Shown here: positions 1 to 11,090 of the stretch, one piece after another
Numbering within the stretch: the stretch's first letter is position 1
Layout: the number at the start of each line of letters is the position of its first letter
From: Stereocaulon alpinum
Taxonomy: Eukaryota; Ascomycota; Lecanoromycetes; Lecanorales; Stereocaulaceae
DNA length: 64,000 nucleotides
Assembly: GCA_018257865.1 (NCBI GenBank)
Contig: JAEUBA010000006.1
Span: 650,326-714,325, forward strand
Direction: 5' to 3'
The notes under the pieces: generated by a model
Databases searched by the model: none
Told to the model about the DNA's origin: nothing
What the model saw: only the letters and a program-made list of their open reading frames with translations
Made by a program: the position numbers and the translations under genes

Positions 1-521
1 ATCGAAATAACTAGCGATATCTGGATCACCCCGGGGAGATTGAAGACGAGGCTAATGCAGTTATGGAGGAGAAGCATCGAGATAGGAGGGGAGCCTGCTT
101 CTTCGACAAAATTGGCACGCACATGAGCCAGGGAAGTCCACGATCGTAGAGGTTCATGGATTCTGTCGGACAAATCCTGCTTCCCGCTGCGAGAGCGACT
201 TGCCAACATAACACGATGTGCGTCCAACTCTCTGCATGCACGCTTGAACTTCTTTGGAAGCTGAGGGACAATTTGGCGAAGACTGCTTGCGTTTGGTTGG
301 AAGTCTATGGTGTTCCTGAGCTCTGTGTGCATAGCAGCGCGACTACTTGATATAGACAAATATGCTCGAAGATCACTTGTGCATTCTTGAAGCAAGAAGG
401 CACGATGATAGTCTGTCCTGAGGCTTGGCGCAGGCTGTACTTTCCTTAAGGAGGACATTGTAAAATGGACAGGCCAGCCCCTTGAATGAAGGTAACGAAG
501 TACTCTAAGATATTTCCAAAC
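1..521. other. No gene recognised at left edge
   Basis: Only short open frames without family motifs or splice-supported extension are present. The stretch also holds the region downstream of the minus-strand gene that ends at 522. I see nothing else in it. Confidence 0.5.
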
Positions 522-2493
522 TCATGAATTATGCCCAGCGTGAACTCGCACATGCGAACTGGCCCCAATACTCGATCCAATCCTGCCATTTGGTCCAACC
601 CTAGGAGGAGCGTACGGGTGAGAGCTCAGTCTCCTGCCTCCAAGACTCTCTTGGACCTGGCCAAGGCTACTAATCTGGCCTGCAGAGCCAAAATCTGGCA
701 TTCTCATTACACCCACGCCCGCTCCAGCAAAGTGAGTGTTCTCAAGTTCTTGAAAGTGTTGGCTGCGGCCGGTTAGAGGGCCGTCTGGATCGATAGGAGG
801 TTCTCGCGACCACTCAGACGTCGAGCTGCGATCTAGAAAGGGCGGGAAGGAGTTGACGCTATGTGGTTCAAAGCTGGAGGGCTTCCTTGGTACCGAAGAC
901 TTCCGTTGAGCAAAGAGATTCGAATCAGAGGCACTAGTCGGAATAACGAGTCCCCAATTCGCACTGGTGGGGGCCATTGCTTGGTCTATCAGCCCAGCTG
1001 AGGATGTTGGCTCTCCCCAAGACCATTGTGCGAGGGCTTCCTGCGGTCTATCAACATTTGGTGTGGAGACTGGAGCAACAGGAAGTTGAGTATCCTGGCT
1101 TTTCATTGTAGTTCCCGGATGCCCGATCAAGCTGTTTTCGCCCTCAGGTCCAATGGTGTCCGATCGAGAGAAGCAGGTCTGACGTGGTGGACTTGTTGAA
1201 TTGCTTGCGAGGCTGCTACCACTGGTGGTTTCATCTTCCCTCCATATGACCTCGTGGACGCTATTACGAGACCGGAAATGGACGACACTGATACGTCGAA
1301 GGCATTCTGCAGACATCAAAGACTCTTTCCCGAACCTTGATTCAGTCGCGAATGATCCTGGTGCGACATGTACATCTGCAAAAGTGAGGGTAGCTTCTGC
1401 TGGATAACTGCACCGGCGATCCTTCTTGAACAGAACCATAGACACAGACCTCTTTCGTGCTGACCGTGGCGAAAGATTCGGACACGAGGACGCCTCTGTG
1501 TTCAAGCTTAACGGAGAGCCGGACTCGTCAGGCAATTTTGTGTGGGGCGTCGGAGGACTTGCGCTTAAAGCTCCTGGTGTTGAATAGAAGGCAAGCAGTT
1601 CAGACGCGGGAGCGCTAGGTTCTGACTTATGTATACACTCATTGACTAGCGACGCATTCATCGAGGACAATACCGGGCTAGGCGTGTACACGTTGCTGGC
1701 TTTTCTCAATGTGATTGTAGCTGGGGTTCCGAGCATACCTGAGACGACTTTGCTGCCTTTGAAAGTCGTACGTCGGCTGGGCCCACGAGTGGGATTCGAA
1801 ATATTATTGCGGTGTGCGCTGCGTTCTTGCGAGGCTTCTGAACGTCTGTCTGCTTTGTCCGAGGAGTCTGAGGTCGGGTTCTTTTTGGTTAGCAACCCAA
1901 AGGTGGCTGCGAGGGCACTTGACATGCGTCGTAAGGAGCCATTCTTTACGTCAGGAGATGGCGGTTGGCTCAGCGATCGAAGAGCTTTCATGGCGGGTGA
2001 ATCTACATCTTTGACTTCGTCGACTGATGAGCTGAACATTGACCACGTTGGTACACGCACTGGCTCGCATCCTGTAGTTGTTTGATGATCTTGCGTTTTA
2101 GTATTCAATTTCAGCTGGTTCGTGTTCATGAAGCAGGGTGCATCGGCAATGTTGTCGCCATCACTCGCCTCAGTCGAGGCATCCCAGGATTCTCGTCTGT
2201 CAACGGACCTAGTTCCGGAGGCAGGGGTCCACAGACCAGAGCTAACCAGTCCAGCTTCCTCTCTCGTATTATCATGCCTCCTTGCCTGTTTCCCCACGTG
2301 ATTCCTCCCGTGCCTTCGACGGCCGTGGTTGAGGTAGTCGTCGGCTTCCTCCCTTGGGGGCGGACTCATGCTACGTGAGCCCGCCACAGGAGGCGTCAGG
2401 AGACCAGGGCTGGGTGACCCTGCATCGCTAACCGGTGCACTTCTCGCTAGGAAAGGATAGCCGCCAGGGACTATTGGCGCTGGTGCTTTGCGT
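522..2493 (-). CDS. Ser/Pro-rich, probably disordered protein (5' exon unresolved)
   Basis: One long exon ends at a stop at 522. The first in-frame ATG is at 2369, giving 615 residues, but the frame stays open upstream for about 40 more codons of similar Pro/Ser/Gly-rich composition, to a good 3' splice site (CAG at 2494-2496) with a CTAAC-type branch sequence about 40 bases further upstream. The true start is therefore probably in another exon that I could not place. The protein is rich in Ser, Pro, Thr and Arg with many SP/TP and RRxS-like sites, which suggests a phosphorylated disordered protein. No catalytic domain, membrane segment or signal peptide is visible. It resembles the poorly characterised Ser-rich proteins common in Pezizomycotina. 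Function unknown. Confidence 0.75.
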
Positions 2494-3253
2494 CTGGTGG
2501 GGAGTTGCTACATGAGACACTCACGTTAGTGACCATCCATACAAGAGTTGAAGGTATTGTTCAAGGAACGGAGGTTACCGAAGGGGATATGTGCGCTCCA
2601 GCAACACAGGCAATGGGCATGGTAGTCATTGCCATCACATCTAACGAAGAAGCGTGCCGGCCAAGGACCAGTCCGTGTGGCCAAGCACCAGGATTGTTAA
2701 CGGAATGAGAAGCTTGAAAAGATACGGTAGGGATAATGAGTAGGCTGTAGGACGTCAAAGACGAGCGTATCAGTAAGGCGAAAAGGGGGCAAGAACTATT
2801 GTTTCCTCCTTCAGGACAGATGCGGCGCCCCTTCCAGTTGATCTGCTCGCTTAGGAACGCGAAGCAGTTGCACCTTCTTGTTGTTCACATGCCTGTCTAT
2901 AAGAATGCAACTTGGACATAGAACCTCGCGATGTATTTCGAACCTCCCGACGCACATGCGAAGAACAGTCGAGGCATGTCGTACTCGCTCAGAATTGGAT
3001 GGACCGTATGCCGCATTGTCTGGCAAGCCTGAGATGAAAGTTGGACGAGAACCTTCATTAAGGTACAGCTCTGTGTGTTACTGCACTAGGGCAGCATGCC
3101 AGAAAGGATAGGAAGTCAATTAAACAGCTTAGCCATCAAGTATACGATAGAGCCCTAAACCCCCTCTAAACGGGCATCTACCCCCCTCCCCCCCTTCTCC
3201 CCCCCTTCTCCCCCCCGGGGCTCCCCACACCTTCCAAGTCTCAGCCCCAGATC
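2494..3253. other. Intergenic, with C-rich tract
   Basis: Upstream region of the 522-2493 gene and downstream region of the coiled-coil gene. It should hold the missing 5' exon of the former. Several open frames of 60-77 codons occur but none shows motifs or consistent splice phase. A C-rich tract lies at its right end. Confidence 0.4.
3181..3216. repeat. C-rich low-complexity tract
   Basis: Runs of six to eight C broken by CTT or T, ending in GGGG. It lies about 40 bp downstream of the stop of the coiled-coil gene (minus strand), where it would be a G-rich 3' flank in the transcript. Confidence 0.9.
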
Positions 3254-3640
3254 TTACTTTTTCTTCATGAGGATCGTTGTCACATGATCGAGGTAAGTGA
3301 CTGAACCTCTAAGGTCCGCAATGGCCGATTCTACCGTAGTGAGTTCCTCCTTTATCATAGATTTCACGTGGTCTTTGGCGACGTCGTCCATGGTAGAGGC
3401 GAGCTCTGCGCGTAATGATTGTAATCCAGTTTTCACGGCTTCTTGGATAGATTCGGATATTTTTTTCTCCGAATCTTTGACAAGGTCTTCCTTAGCCTTC
3501 TTGAATCCCTCATGGATCTCCTCCATAGCCTTGTTGAATCCCTCATTGATCTCCTTCCTAACTTCCTTGTTGACGTAGTATATTTGGGTGAATGTTGCGG
3601 CGGCGCCGATGACGAGGGGGTACCCCAGTTTTCCCAGCAT
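3254..3640 (-). CDS. Small coiled-coil protein with N-terminal hydrophobic segment
   Basis: Single exon, 128 residues, ATG at 3640. Residues 5-22 are hydrophobic and could be a membrane anchor or a mitochondrial-type signal. The rest is a charged heptad-like helix rich in Lys and Glu, including two near-copies of an INEGFNKAMEE-like 11-residue unit (around residues 31-48), then a predicted long amphipathic helix to the C-terminus, which ends in three Lys. The organisation resembles small membrane-anchored coiled-coil proteins, but I cannot name a family. It is read from composition and an ATG start only. There are no introns. An alternative is a spurious open frame, though amphipathic regularity on the coding strand argues for a real gene. 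Confidence 0.6.
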   Translation of the reverse strand: MLGKLGYPLVIGAAATFTQIYYVNKEVRKEINEGFNKAMEEIHEGFKKAKEDLVKDSEKKISESIQEAVKTGLQSLRAELASTMDDVAKDHVKSMIKEELTTVESAIADLRGSVTYLDHVTTILMKKK

Positions 3641-4194
3641 TACCCCAAAGTTGGGTGATTGTTACTAAAGGGTAGCTCGAATAACAATTACCACTTTAGA
3701 GGAATTGCGGGCTAGTCATTGTGCTTGCGTTTAGGAGTGGTAACAGTGAGAGTGGTAGTTTTGAGGTCGGACAGAACGAAGACAGCGATCTTCCAGCTTG
3801 CGGGGATATTATATATATAGGAGACGTTGTGGAGGGAAAATTCGATATCGCCAAGAGGCAGATTAGATATTCTACCAATTTAAAGGGTCGTGCCTTTCGT
3901 GTTGTTTCTGAAAACTCGTATGTAGAAAGTCAAGACAGAGGGATGTGTGAGGAAGGAGAAGGGATTTGTCGGGCTTGGCGCTGGCAAGCTCCGGTACTGT
4001 AACGTAGAAGCTAGCGTTAGTGCACAATATAATACGGCTCAGGCTACATATATGGCCCATTCAATTTACAGCAATGGCTTGCTATCAATTCACACTGCAT
4101 GTCTGTAATTGACTCCTGTCGTAAGATTCATAACGGCATAAGGGATATTGGTGCTAGGCTGAGCTTTACACCTGACCTAGCCGCTCCTATGTAT
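3641..4194. other. Intergenic, nothing recognised
   Basis: 554 bp between the Kelch gene (3' end at 4195) and the coiled-coil gene (start at 3640), both on the minus strand. It should contain the promoter of the latter. Small open frames only; no repeat or RNA gene seen. Confidence 0.5.
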
Positions 4195-5592
4195 TTAAGT
4201 CTGGAGTGTCAGAATCCAACCGTCGCTAGCTCTTGAGTTGTCATCGTTCACTCCACCCCACAGCACGACACTCAGCGGATCGAAGTCCTGGCCTTGTGCG
4301 CTGGCAAACCAGCCACGAGAACCTGGGTGCTCAGTTCTTCCACTCATGGATGTTTCTGGAACGTCAACGCGTGCCCACGTATTCTCAGCAGTCTTAGCTC
4401 CGAACAATTCTCTTGTGGCATCTTTAAGACTTGCAGCAGTCATCCCCTCTGGTGCTAATTGGAATGACCATATATCGTCCCAAAAATTACCCGCAGCGTC
4501 ATGTCCCGAGGCGCTAGGGTCTCTTTCACCGAGGAACAAGAGTAGATAATTCCGCCCCTGCCCTGTAGTAACTGGCTGTAGCCCAGCAACGCTCCGGTTG
4601 CCTGGTGTAGGAGTGCCAGCTAGCGATTCAACACTCTCCCATTGGCCTGTGAGTGGTGTGACCGCAAGCTCTCCCTTGCCCCCCTTGTCGTCAAATGTCG
4701 ACCTTGTAAGACGTAGATATTGTATCGGGCCACCCAGCTCTTTCTCTCCATCGAAGCCGCCAAAGCGATATAACTTTTCTTTAGCCAAACAAAGGCTTGG
4801 CCCTCCCCGAGCCGGTCCTGGTATGTCAGGGTATCGAGACCACGTCCGAGCTGCTATGTCGAATGCCCAGATGTCAGCGACTCGGCCTGATGCAGGACAA
4901 CCACCATGGATAAAGAGAGTCCCGTGGTCATCGGCACCTGAGCCTGAGGTTCCTAGTGGGTTCTCTGTGTAGTCCGTCTTCTCACTCGTAGGATCTGTCG
5001 TAAAGGCAGAGGCCAAAGAACCCGATGGTGGCCCGGTCGGCACCTGCGGCTGGCTCAAAGGATGCTCAGTGGCTGTAGAGGTATGGTATGATCGAGCATC
5101 TGGGCAGGGTGAGCGCCCTACGGGATCTAGATAGCTCCATTGATTCATCTTGGTGTCGAAAACCCACACGCGTCCATTTTCTTCTAATGGCTTCATTGCC
5201 TTGCCACCTCTGCCTCCGAAGACATATATGCGATCATCAACGGCATCAGCCGTGTGACCAACGCGTGGTGGAGGTAACTCCCCCTTCTCAGTAGCAGCTT
5301 GGGCGGGGATAACTTGGTAGTCCACCTCATCATGCTCTGATGATGGCAATGTGAAGACATGGACGTGGTTATCAACTGGCTGTCGAGGTTGCTCTTCCCC
5401 TCCGAAGATGTAAATCTTGCTCTTAACGATGGACAATGAGTGTGATGAGCGGGGTAATACCATGTTCGTTGGGATGCGAGTCCACCTGGCTTTCAATGGC
5501 ATCGTCGATTTGGCGATGGCGATGGCAGCTCCCACTGCACCCTCTGCGGCAGTCTCGACGCCATAAGCTGCAGCGGCGACGCCAGGCTCCAT
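4195..5592 (-). CDS. Kelch-repeat (galactose-oxidase-like beta-propeller) protein
   Basis: Single exon, 465 residues from the first in-frame ATG at 5592; upstream in-frame codons lack ATG. A short Ala-rich N-terminus (residues 1-30) leads into a propeller. Kelch signatures are visible as repeated RSxHS/RxGHT followed by IYxFGG: RSSHSL...IYIFGG, RVGHTA...IYVFGG, RSYHTS...LFIHGG, GGPSL...LYRFGG, a degenerate LLLFLG blade and a final VVLWGG blade, so about six blades. Aromatic blade ends such as NQWSYLDP and RTWSRYP fit. No catalytic Cys/Tyr signature of galactose oxidase was sought or seen, so a protein-interaction scaffold is more likely. It lacks F-box, BTB and membrane segments. Divergent from the GFA gene, sharing a 459-bp upstream region. 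Confidence 0.88.
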   Translation of the reverse strand: MEPGVAAAAYGVETAAEGAVGAAIAIAKSTMPLKARWTRIPTNMVLPRSSHSLSIVKSKIYIFGGEEQPRQPVDNHVHVFTLPSSEHDEVDYQVIPAQAATEKGELPPPRVGHTADAVDDRIYVFGGRGGKAMKPLEENGRVWVFDTKMNQWSYLDPVGRSPCPDARSYHTSTATEHPLSQPQVPTGPPSGSLASAFTTDPTSEKTDYTENPLGTSGSGADDHGTLFIHGGCPASGRVADIWAFDIAARTWSRYPDIPGPARGGPSLCLAKEKLYRFGGFDGEKELGGPIQYLRLTRSTFDDKGGKGELAVTPLTGQWESVESLAGTPTPGNRSVAGLQPVTTGQGRNYLLLFLGERDPSASGHDAAGNFWDDIWSFQLAPEGMTAASLKDATRELFGAKTAENTWARVDVPETSMSGRTEHPGSRGWFASAQGQDFDPLSVVLWGGVNDDNSRASDGWILTLQT

Positions 5593-6051
5593 CGCTAAGG
5601 TACTTTGTGGGAAGCAGAAGATAGCGTGATCAAGTTGTGTAGGCACATCTAGGAGGATTCACGGTCGTTTACGTGTCGGGTAGCCTTGCTGGGTTGCCGC
5701 CCGGAACTGTCCTGCTTCAGGGGCACACATGGTGAACATTCACATAATTCAACACCTCACCAACCGGACGAACTTCGATGAAAGGTTGAGTATGAAGACT
5801 ATAGAATATTACACGACCTACAGCTAGACCCGCGAAGATCAATAGCAGGAATCTAGTGCAAGTAGAGTTAGAGCAGGGTAGCCGGCAGGGCAGTGAACTA
5901 TTTCAATAACGATGTCGCCAAGAGGATAAGCAGACAACAAGACCATGTGATACGTCACCGTATCTATCTATCATCAGTCTATGCTACTCTAGAGTGCGCC
6001 TAAACATTTCCACGGATAGCATAGATTTGCAGGGTCGCAGTGGCCGTTAGC
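5593..6051. promoter_or_regulatory. Divergent promoter region, Kelch / GFA genes
   Basis: 459 bp separate the two start codons of oppositely oriented genes, so it must hold both upstream regions. I see no clear TATA box or named factor site. Role inferred from position only. Confidence 0.5.
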
Positions 6052-7167
6052 ATGACAGGCAACGAGATTACTACTCTCCACTTCTCTTGTGCTTGCAGCA
6101 AGGTGATCGGCTCTGCCAATGTTCCTACAGCGAAATTACCCTTACCCCTGGACCTCTGTCATTGCAACATATGCCGTCATCAGTCAGGTCTTTTATGTGC
6201 CTCTTGTTTTCTGCTCCCAGATGGAACGACTAATTGGCAGGTCGAGGGACCCATTGTTGACTATGAAAGCTCAAAGACTGCCACGCGGTCCTTTTGCAAT
6301 CACTGTGGTGCCAATATCTATTTCAAGGATTCAGAAAGGCCCAGACCACATATTTGTAGTGGCATTCTAAGAAGAGTCGATGGTGTCCTCGAATTACGCA
6401 AGCAGATCTTCGTGCCAGCTGCGAAAGACGGTGGACTGGCCGTTTGGCTTTCCGATATACCAGCATATGAAGGCCGCTCAAGCGAGATCAAACCTGTAGA
6501 GTACCAGAAAATTCGACGCACGAACTCGACAAATGATGGGACGACTGAACTGCAAGCTTACTGCCAATGTCGAGGTGTCCAATTCAAGATAACCAAACCG
6601 GACAAGATGTCCTGCGCAATGTCTTCACCTTGGCCAGACTTGATAAAACCCTACATTTGCGAGTCTTCTAAGAATGAAGCTGATATAAAATGGTGGCTTC
6701 GTGCTAATGACACGAAGTACTTGGCGGGAACATGTGCTTGCACCTCTTGTCGATGGACGTCTGGCTACGACATCCAGACATGGGCCTTCATCCCAAAACC
6801 GAACATCTTACAGCTCAACGGCAAACCCCTACATTTTGACATGGGCACTTTGAAGCAGTATCAGAGCTCAGCGGGGGTCTATAGAGAGTTTTGCGGCAAA
6901 TGCGGAGCTACAGTATTCTGGCATTGTGATGAGAGGCCAAATCTTATCGATGTTAGTGTTGGCCTTTTCGATGCGCAGGAAGGGTCACGGGCAGAGTCTT
7001 GGTTAGATTGGTGGACTGATAGGGTCAGTTTTGAGGAAGAAGCGCAGAACAAAGATTTGGTTGCGAGGTTGACCGTTGGTATGAAGCATTGGGCTGATAC
7101 TAGGGCATCTTTGGAAAATGGAGAGAACATCCAGACTGGAAAAGGAGTCGAGAATGCATCGCTGTAA
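6052..7167 (+). CDS. Tandem GFA/CENP-V zinc-domain protein
   Basis: Single exon, 371 residues, ATG at 6052. Two GFA (glutathione-dependent formaldehyde-activating enzyme / CENP-V) folds are visible. Domain 1 (about residues 9-130) has CAC, CHCNIC and CNHC cysteine clusters; domain 2 (about 180-330) has CQC, CACTSC and CGKC. These match the Zn-binding pattern CxC...CxxC...CxxC of the family. GFA proteins bind zinc and have been linked to glutathione-conjugate chemistry, but most fungal members have no defined substrate, so the reaction here is unknown. Typical family members have one domain of roughly 130-190 residues; this one is a duplication with diverged halves. The C-terminal 30 residues are hydrophilic and look disordered. 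Confidence 0.88.
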   Translation: MTGNEITTLHFSCACSKVIGSANVPTAKLPLPLDLCHCNICRHQSGLLCASCFLLPDGTTNWQVEGPIVDYESSKTATRSFCNHCGANIYFKDSERPRPHICSGILRRVDGVLELRKQIFVPAAKDGGLAVWLSDIPAYEGRSSEIKPVEYQKIRRTNSTNDGTTELQAYCQCRGVQFKITKPDKMSCAMSSPWPDLIKPYICESSKNEADIKWWLRANDTKYLAGTCACTSCRWTSGYDIQTWAFIPKPNILQLNGKPLHFDMGTLKQYQSSAGVYREFCGKCGATVFWHCDERPNLIDVSVGLFDAQEGSRAESWLDWWTDRVSFEEEAQNKDLVARLTVGMKHWADTRASLENGENIQTGKGVENASL

Positions 7168-10100
7168 CAGGCTTGAAATGAGGAGGTCTTGCCGATTGAT
7201 TGCTATAGCACCGGGAAACTACTCTGTGCATATACCTGATAAACATTTGGTCAAGGCAGCAGCGAGCATACACTTTGACAATATCATTTGAGGATCTGAG
7301 ACTAATCATGTCTATGAGTAGACTCCCCCTTTCGTTGACAGATCAATTTACAGACTTGCCTTCTTCTTGCGAGGCTACATACAGACTGGTCTAGAGTCAA
7401 CAGACATGGAATCGTTCTTGGCAGAGAACGATTCAAGGACCAGTCTCTTGCTCGCTCGACTAGAGTAAGCGCCGTTGTGGTAGACACCGAAGCAGAAAAG
7501 ACTGTAGCACCAGTCGGATTTGCCGACTCCAGTTCACAAGAAACCACGATTAATCACATACGGGAGTAAGTCGTCGAGTTGCCATTAATGTAACTTGATA
7601 AGGTTAATGTTATTGAGAATTTGGCTGGAGGGATGATGGATGATACGATGGAAACGGAGTCCAGGACGTAGCCATTTCAAATATTCTATCCCTTTTGACA
7701 TACTTCCTGTTACTAGGACTTCCACAGAGAACCTGACTCATAAGCTTTGACTGCAACTCATGTTGTGTTTTACCGTGATTTATACAAAACTGTTGTCACC
7801 CTAGGTAGAAGAATTATCTCGAAGATTCGAGCTAGTCACATTGTTGCAATCTCTATGACCGTAACAGCGAAGGGACGAGGAGCTGAAATTACGTAGGTCC
7901 GTGGCCTTGTTCCGATCTAAGTCGCCGTATCGAGCGCTCACCTTGAGTGGAAATCTAAATTGTTTGGTCCCGCTTACTTGGATTCCACCACTCTCCAGCT
8001 CACAATAATTCCAAGACTTGTTATTCGTGGCTCTTGAAGAAATGGAAAAGGTCAAGAACTTGGTACTTTGTTACCCAGCTTATTTGGTGGGCGACGTATC
8101 CAGGACTTGCTATGGTCGATGCCTATGAGGCTGGAACATGACCACATGATCAGTTGATCTGGGCTTCAAGAATACGGGCCATGTCTCATTTTCAGCTGCA
8201 GTTTGCTCTATCTCGAGGAATGTTCTGTACTGTTCTGATCACCTCATCCGTTCCATCGATTGCTCAGACAGCCCAGAATGGTCGAATACGAGGTACGATA
8301 AGCCAAGCTCTGCCAAGATTTGGTGGTCATGGTTCTCTTGAACTTTCGGTATCTCCGGCAAACGTATCTCACTCTACTCTCTTGGCTCTCAATGCGGTCC
8401 CCGCTGAGGCCGTACGAGCTCTCGACAATCAATTCACTAGAAGAGTCCAACTAACGGGCTCTTGACAATCCTTGTTAATGAATCTACCCCAAATTCCAGC
8501 CTAATCTGCAGCACACGAGTCATGGCCCGAATCGGGTGCGCAGGAGGGATTCTCAAGACAGGAAATGTGATGAATCGGCAGCGAAAGAAGACCTAGATGA
8601 TGTGATATGTACTAGATGCAGCCGCACCTGTCGGCGGATATATTTGCATTGCCAAGGATGACATGCGTCTATGAGGACGATGTCTCGCATGCATTTTCTG
8701 CTTGGCGACAACCTTCTCATGGTGGTTCGATATCCAGGCTTGACAAACAACAGCAGTGTATCTGAATAGGAATCATGTACGTCTAAACAATATCGGACAT
8801 TCGTGCCAAGCACTTGGCAACCTTCTGCCGTCCGCCAGGCTCGAATCGTTCCCGCCAAGCAGCTGAGCTGTCTCCTTACCCGTATGGTCGGGTGATCAAG
8901 AGCCACTGCTCCGCAATCTCATGCAACAATTCGATGTGAACATGATGCTCGCTGCATGCTGAGGCCCGCAGCCGTTCTATTCCAGCTCGGGCGAGTCCGG
9001 GCCTCGGTCAAGCCTTGCTATAATATGCAAGATGATTGCTAGTAGCCAAGCAATGCTTTATAAGCTGGGATTTGTGCGGATGTGACGCCGTTATCGTCAA
9101 GCAAATTGCTAACCCGCAGTGAGCTGATCCCAGTGGCATATACGAACATGCTTCGAGACGCGTCATGGAAATCCCTGTCACCTTGCACTCTCTTAGCAAA
9201 CTTGCATCCTCCTGTGCATAGTTGCGTTGAGGTAGACAAAGGATACGTCAAATAACCTATCTGCACTCGAATTGCGACCAACATTCCCTGACCTCCCTTG
9301 CTGGCTTATGGCAGTGGTCCTCCCGTCCGTAGCCGTAGTCCTGATCTCCCGTGCCGTTGCCACCTGGCAAGCCTGTAGATCGGTGATAAAGTTGGCATTC
9401 ACTTTGACCTGCAGGAAGTCACATCTGCGCAATCAGGCTCTTCAATGAGGAATTTGGGAGGGACAGCTGTTCTAGTTGGGAATCCATAATCCCGGCAGCC
9501 TGATTGTTGTCTGACAATTTGCTTCTTTGCTTGGTAGTGCATCTACGACTGTGCCTGTGTCGACTTCCACGACGATCACAGTGACCTTTCAAGTGGTAGA
9601 GAGCGCTAGGAATAAGCTTATATGAATGGCGTGGGGCATAAAGTCCATGTTCAGCTACATGGCTTGCATGGGGGTTCAATATATTCGCCAACGCACAGAC
9701 TGAGGATTTGCACCTCGGTAGATCGCTCCGTAGATTACTCACTCAAGGCCTCAGTTGAATATTTCAAGTCAAAGCCCGAGACGTCAAGTTGAACCCCGAG
9801 ACGATGGCATGAATGAACCAAGCGATGACGACGTAGTAGTTTGACTATCATGGAATTCTACGGTTTTATATAGGCTTGATCAAGCATCAACGGCTAAAGA
9901 GGCTTAATAAGGGCTGCAAAGTTGGATGTGTATCTTCTTTGCGCCATAGTTATTTTCCTTTGCTCAGCCCCCAATTGATGATACTATAGTGGAACCTTAT
10001 TCAGCTATCGGACTTATCTCGCCGCGACTTTCTCCTTTCGATGTATCCCGATCCGCCATGTGCTCACTCCCAGCTCGGCATTGGTCCACTTCTTCTCCAC

Positions 10101-11090
10101 AAGATTGATCGTATCCTTGATGGGTTGTGTACCTTGTAAGGTTGTTCGAAAACCCTGCTTGGCCTAGGCGGAATGCAGAAAATGGAGCCTCCCTAATCTT
10201 CAAGCCTCTTCCTTCAGTCGCCTAACCTTTGAACGTTCCCATGTCCAAGGTATGCAATCGTAAGGCTCCTCTGTTTCGTACCAAGGTGCCGTTAGCAAGG
10301 AAGTCTCCCGGTACTGAGGATTGAGTTAGGCTGTGCCTTTAGCTATTGAAAATTTCCGTGCGCTTCACCTGGAACGCCTCCACAGCTGTCGCAACGTCAT
10401 GCTCCTCATGAGCCAGTGCTTCGTCCTGACAGAGCCAGGTGAATGTTACACGCTGTAGTTTAGCCGCACGAGAGGAAGACAAAAATAGCGAGCTGTCGTG
10501 CGCTAACGTTAAATTACGCGTATGAAACCCAAGTGGCAGTTTTAGTAACATATCTCTTCCAGTACACAGGATATACATGAGGCAAAAACGGACTAGGCCA
10601 ACACCATTCTTGCAGTCAGGCAATTCAGAAGGCAGGAATTCTTGTACTTGCCAGGGTTGCAAGCAAGGATTCTGGTTGTAACCCCTGCATCGGAGGAGCT
10701 ATCACTATATTCGTTCTAGCGGACTGGTATCAGATTGCGACAACATATGTCAATGTGACTCCAGAATGGCTTACTCAACGTCGATCACTTGTCTCCGAAG
10801 ACGGCATGGAGAACGCCCTGCGTTGAACGATTATTTTGTCGGTCACAGGAGCCATGCGTCAGCACGCATCCTTTCAAAGCCCTTCGGATATAAGACATCA
10901 GCTTGACATGGAGAACTCCCACTCGGATACATTGCTTCTTTCACTTCTGAATTTCACCATACAGTTACTGAAGGAGGCTTGAAGCTCATGATATGTCTTG
11001 TCCTACTTGAAAGCGACGCTCTATATCAAGAGTCGAGGATATCTAGACATACTCTTTTGTCGTCCTATCCTAGTGTTCGAACATGCTACC
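7168..11090. other. 3.9-kb gene-poor interval
   Basis: No intact gene recognised on either strand. Base composition is ordinary, not RIP-like. The longest open frames are about 80-117 codons and lack motifs. One stretch on the minus strand (9200-9650) could be a decayed small secreted-protein gene and is described as a finding. The last few hundred bases should hold the promoter of the transcription factor that starts at 11091. Confidence 0.5.

Noticed and set aside
8721..8745. GGTTCGATATCC, resembling a tRNA B box
   Set aside because: No pairing T-arm, anticodon arm or acceptor stem around it.
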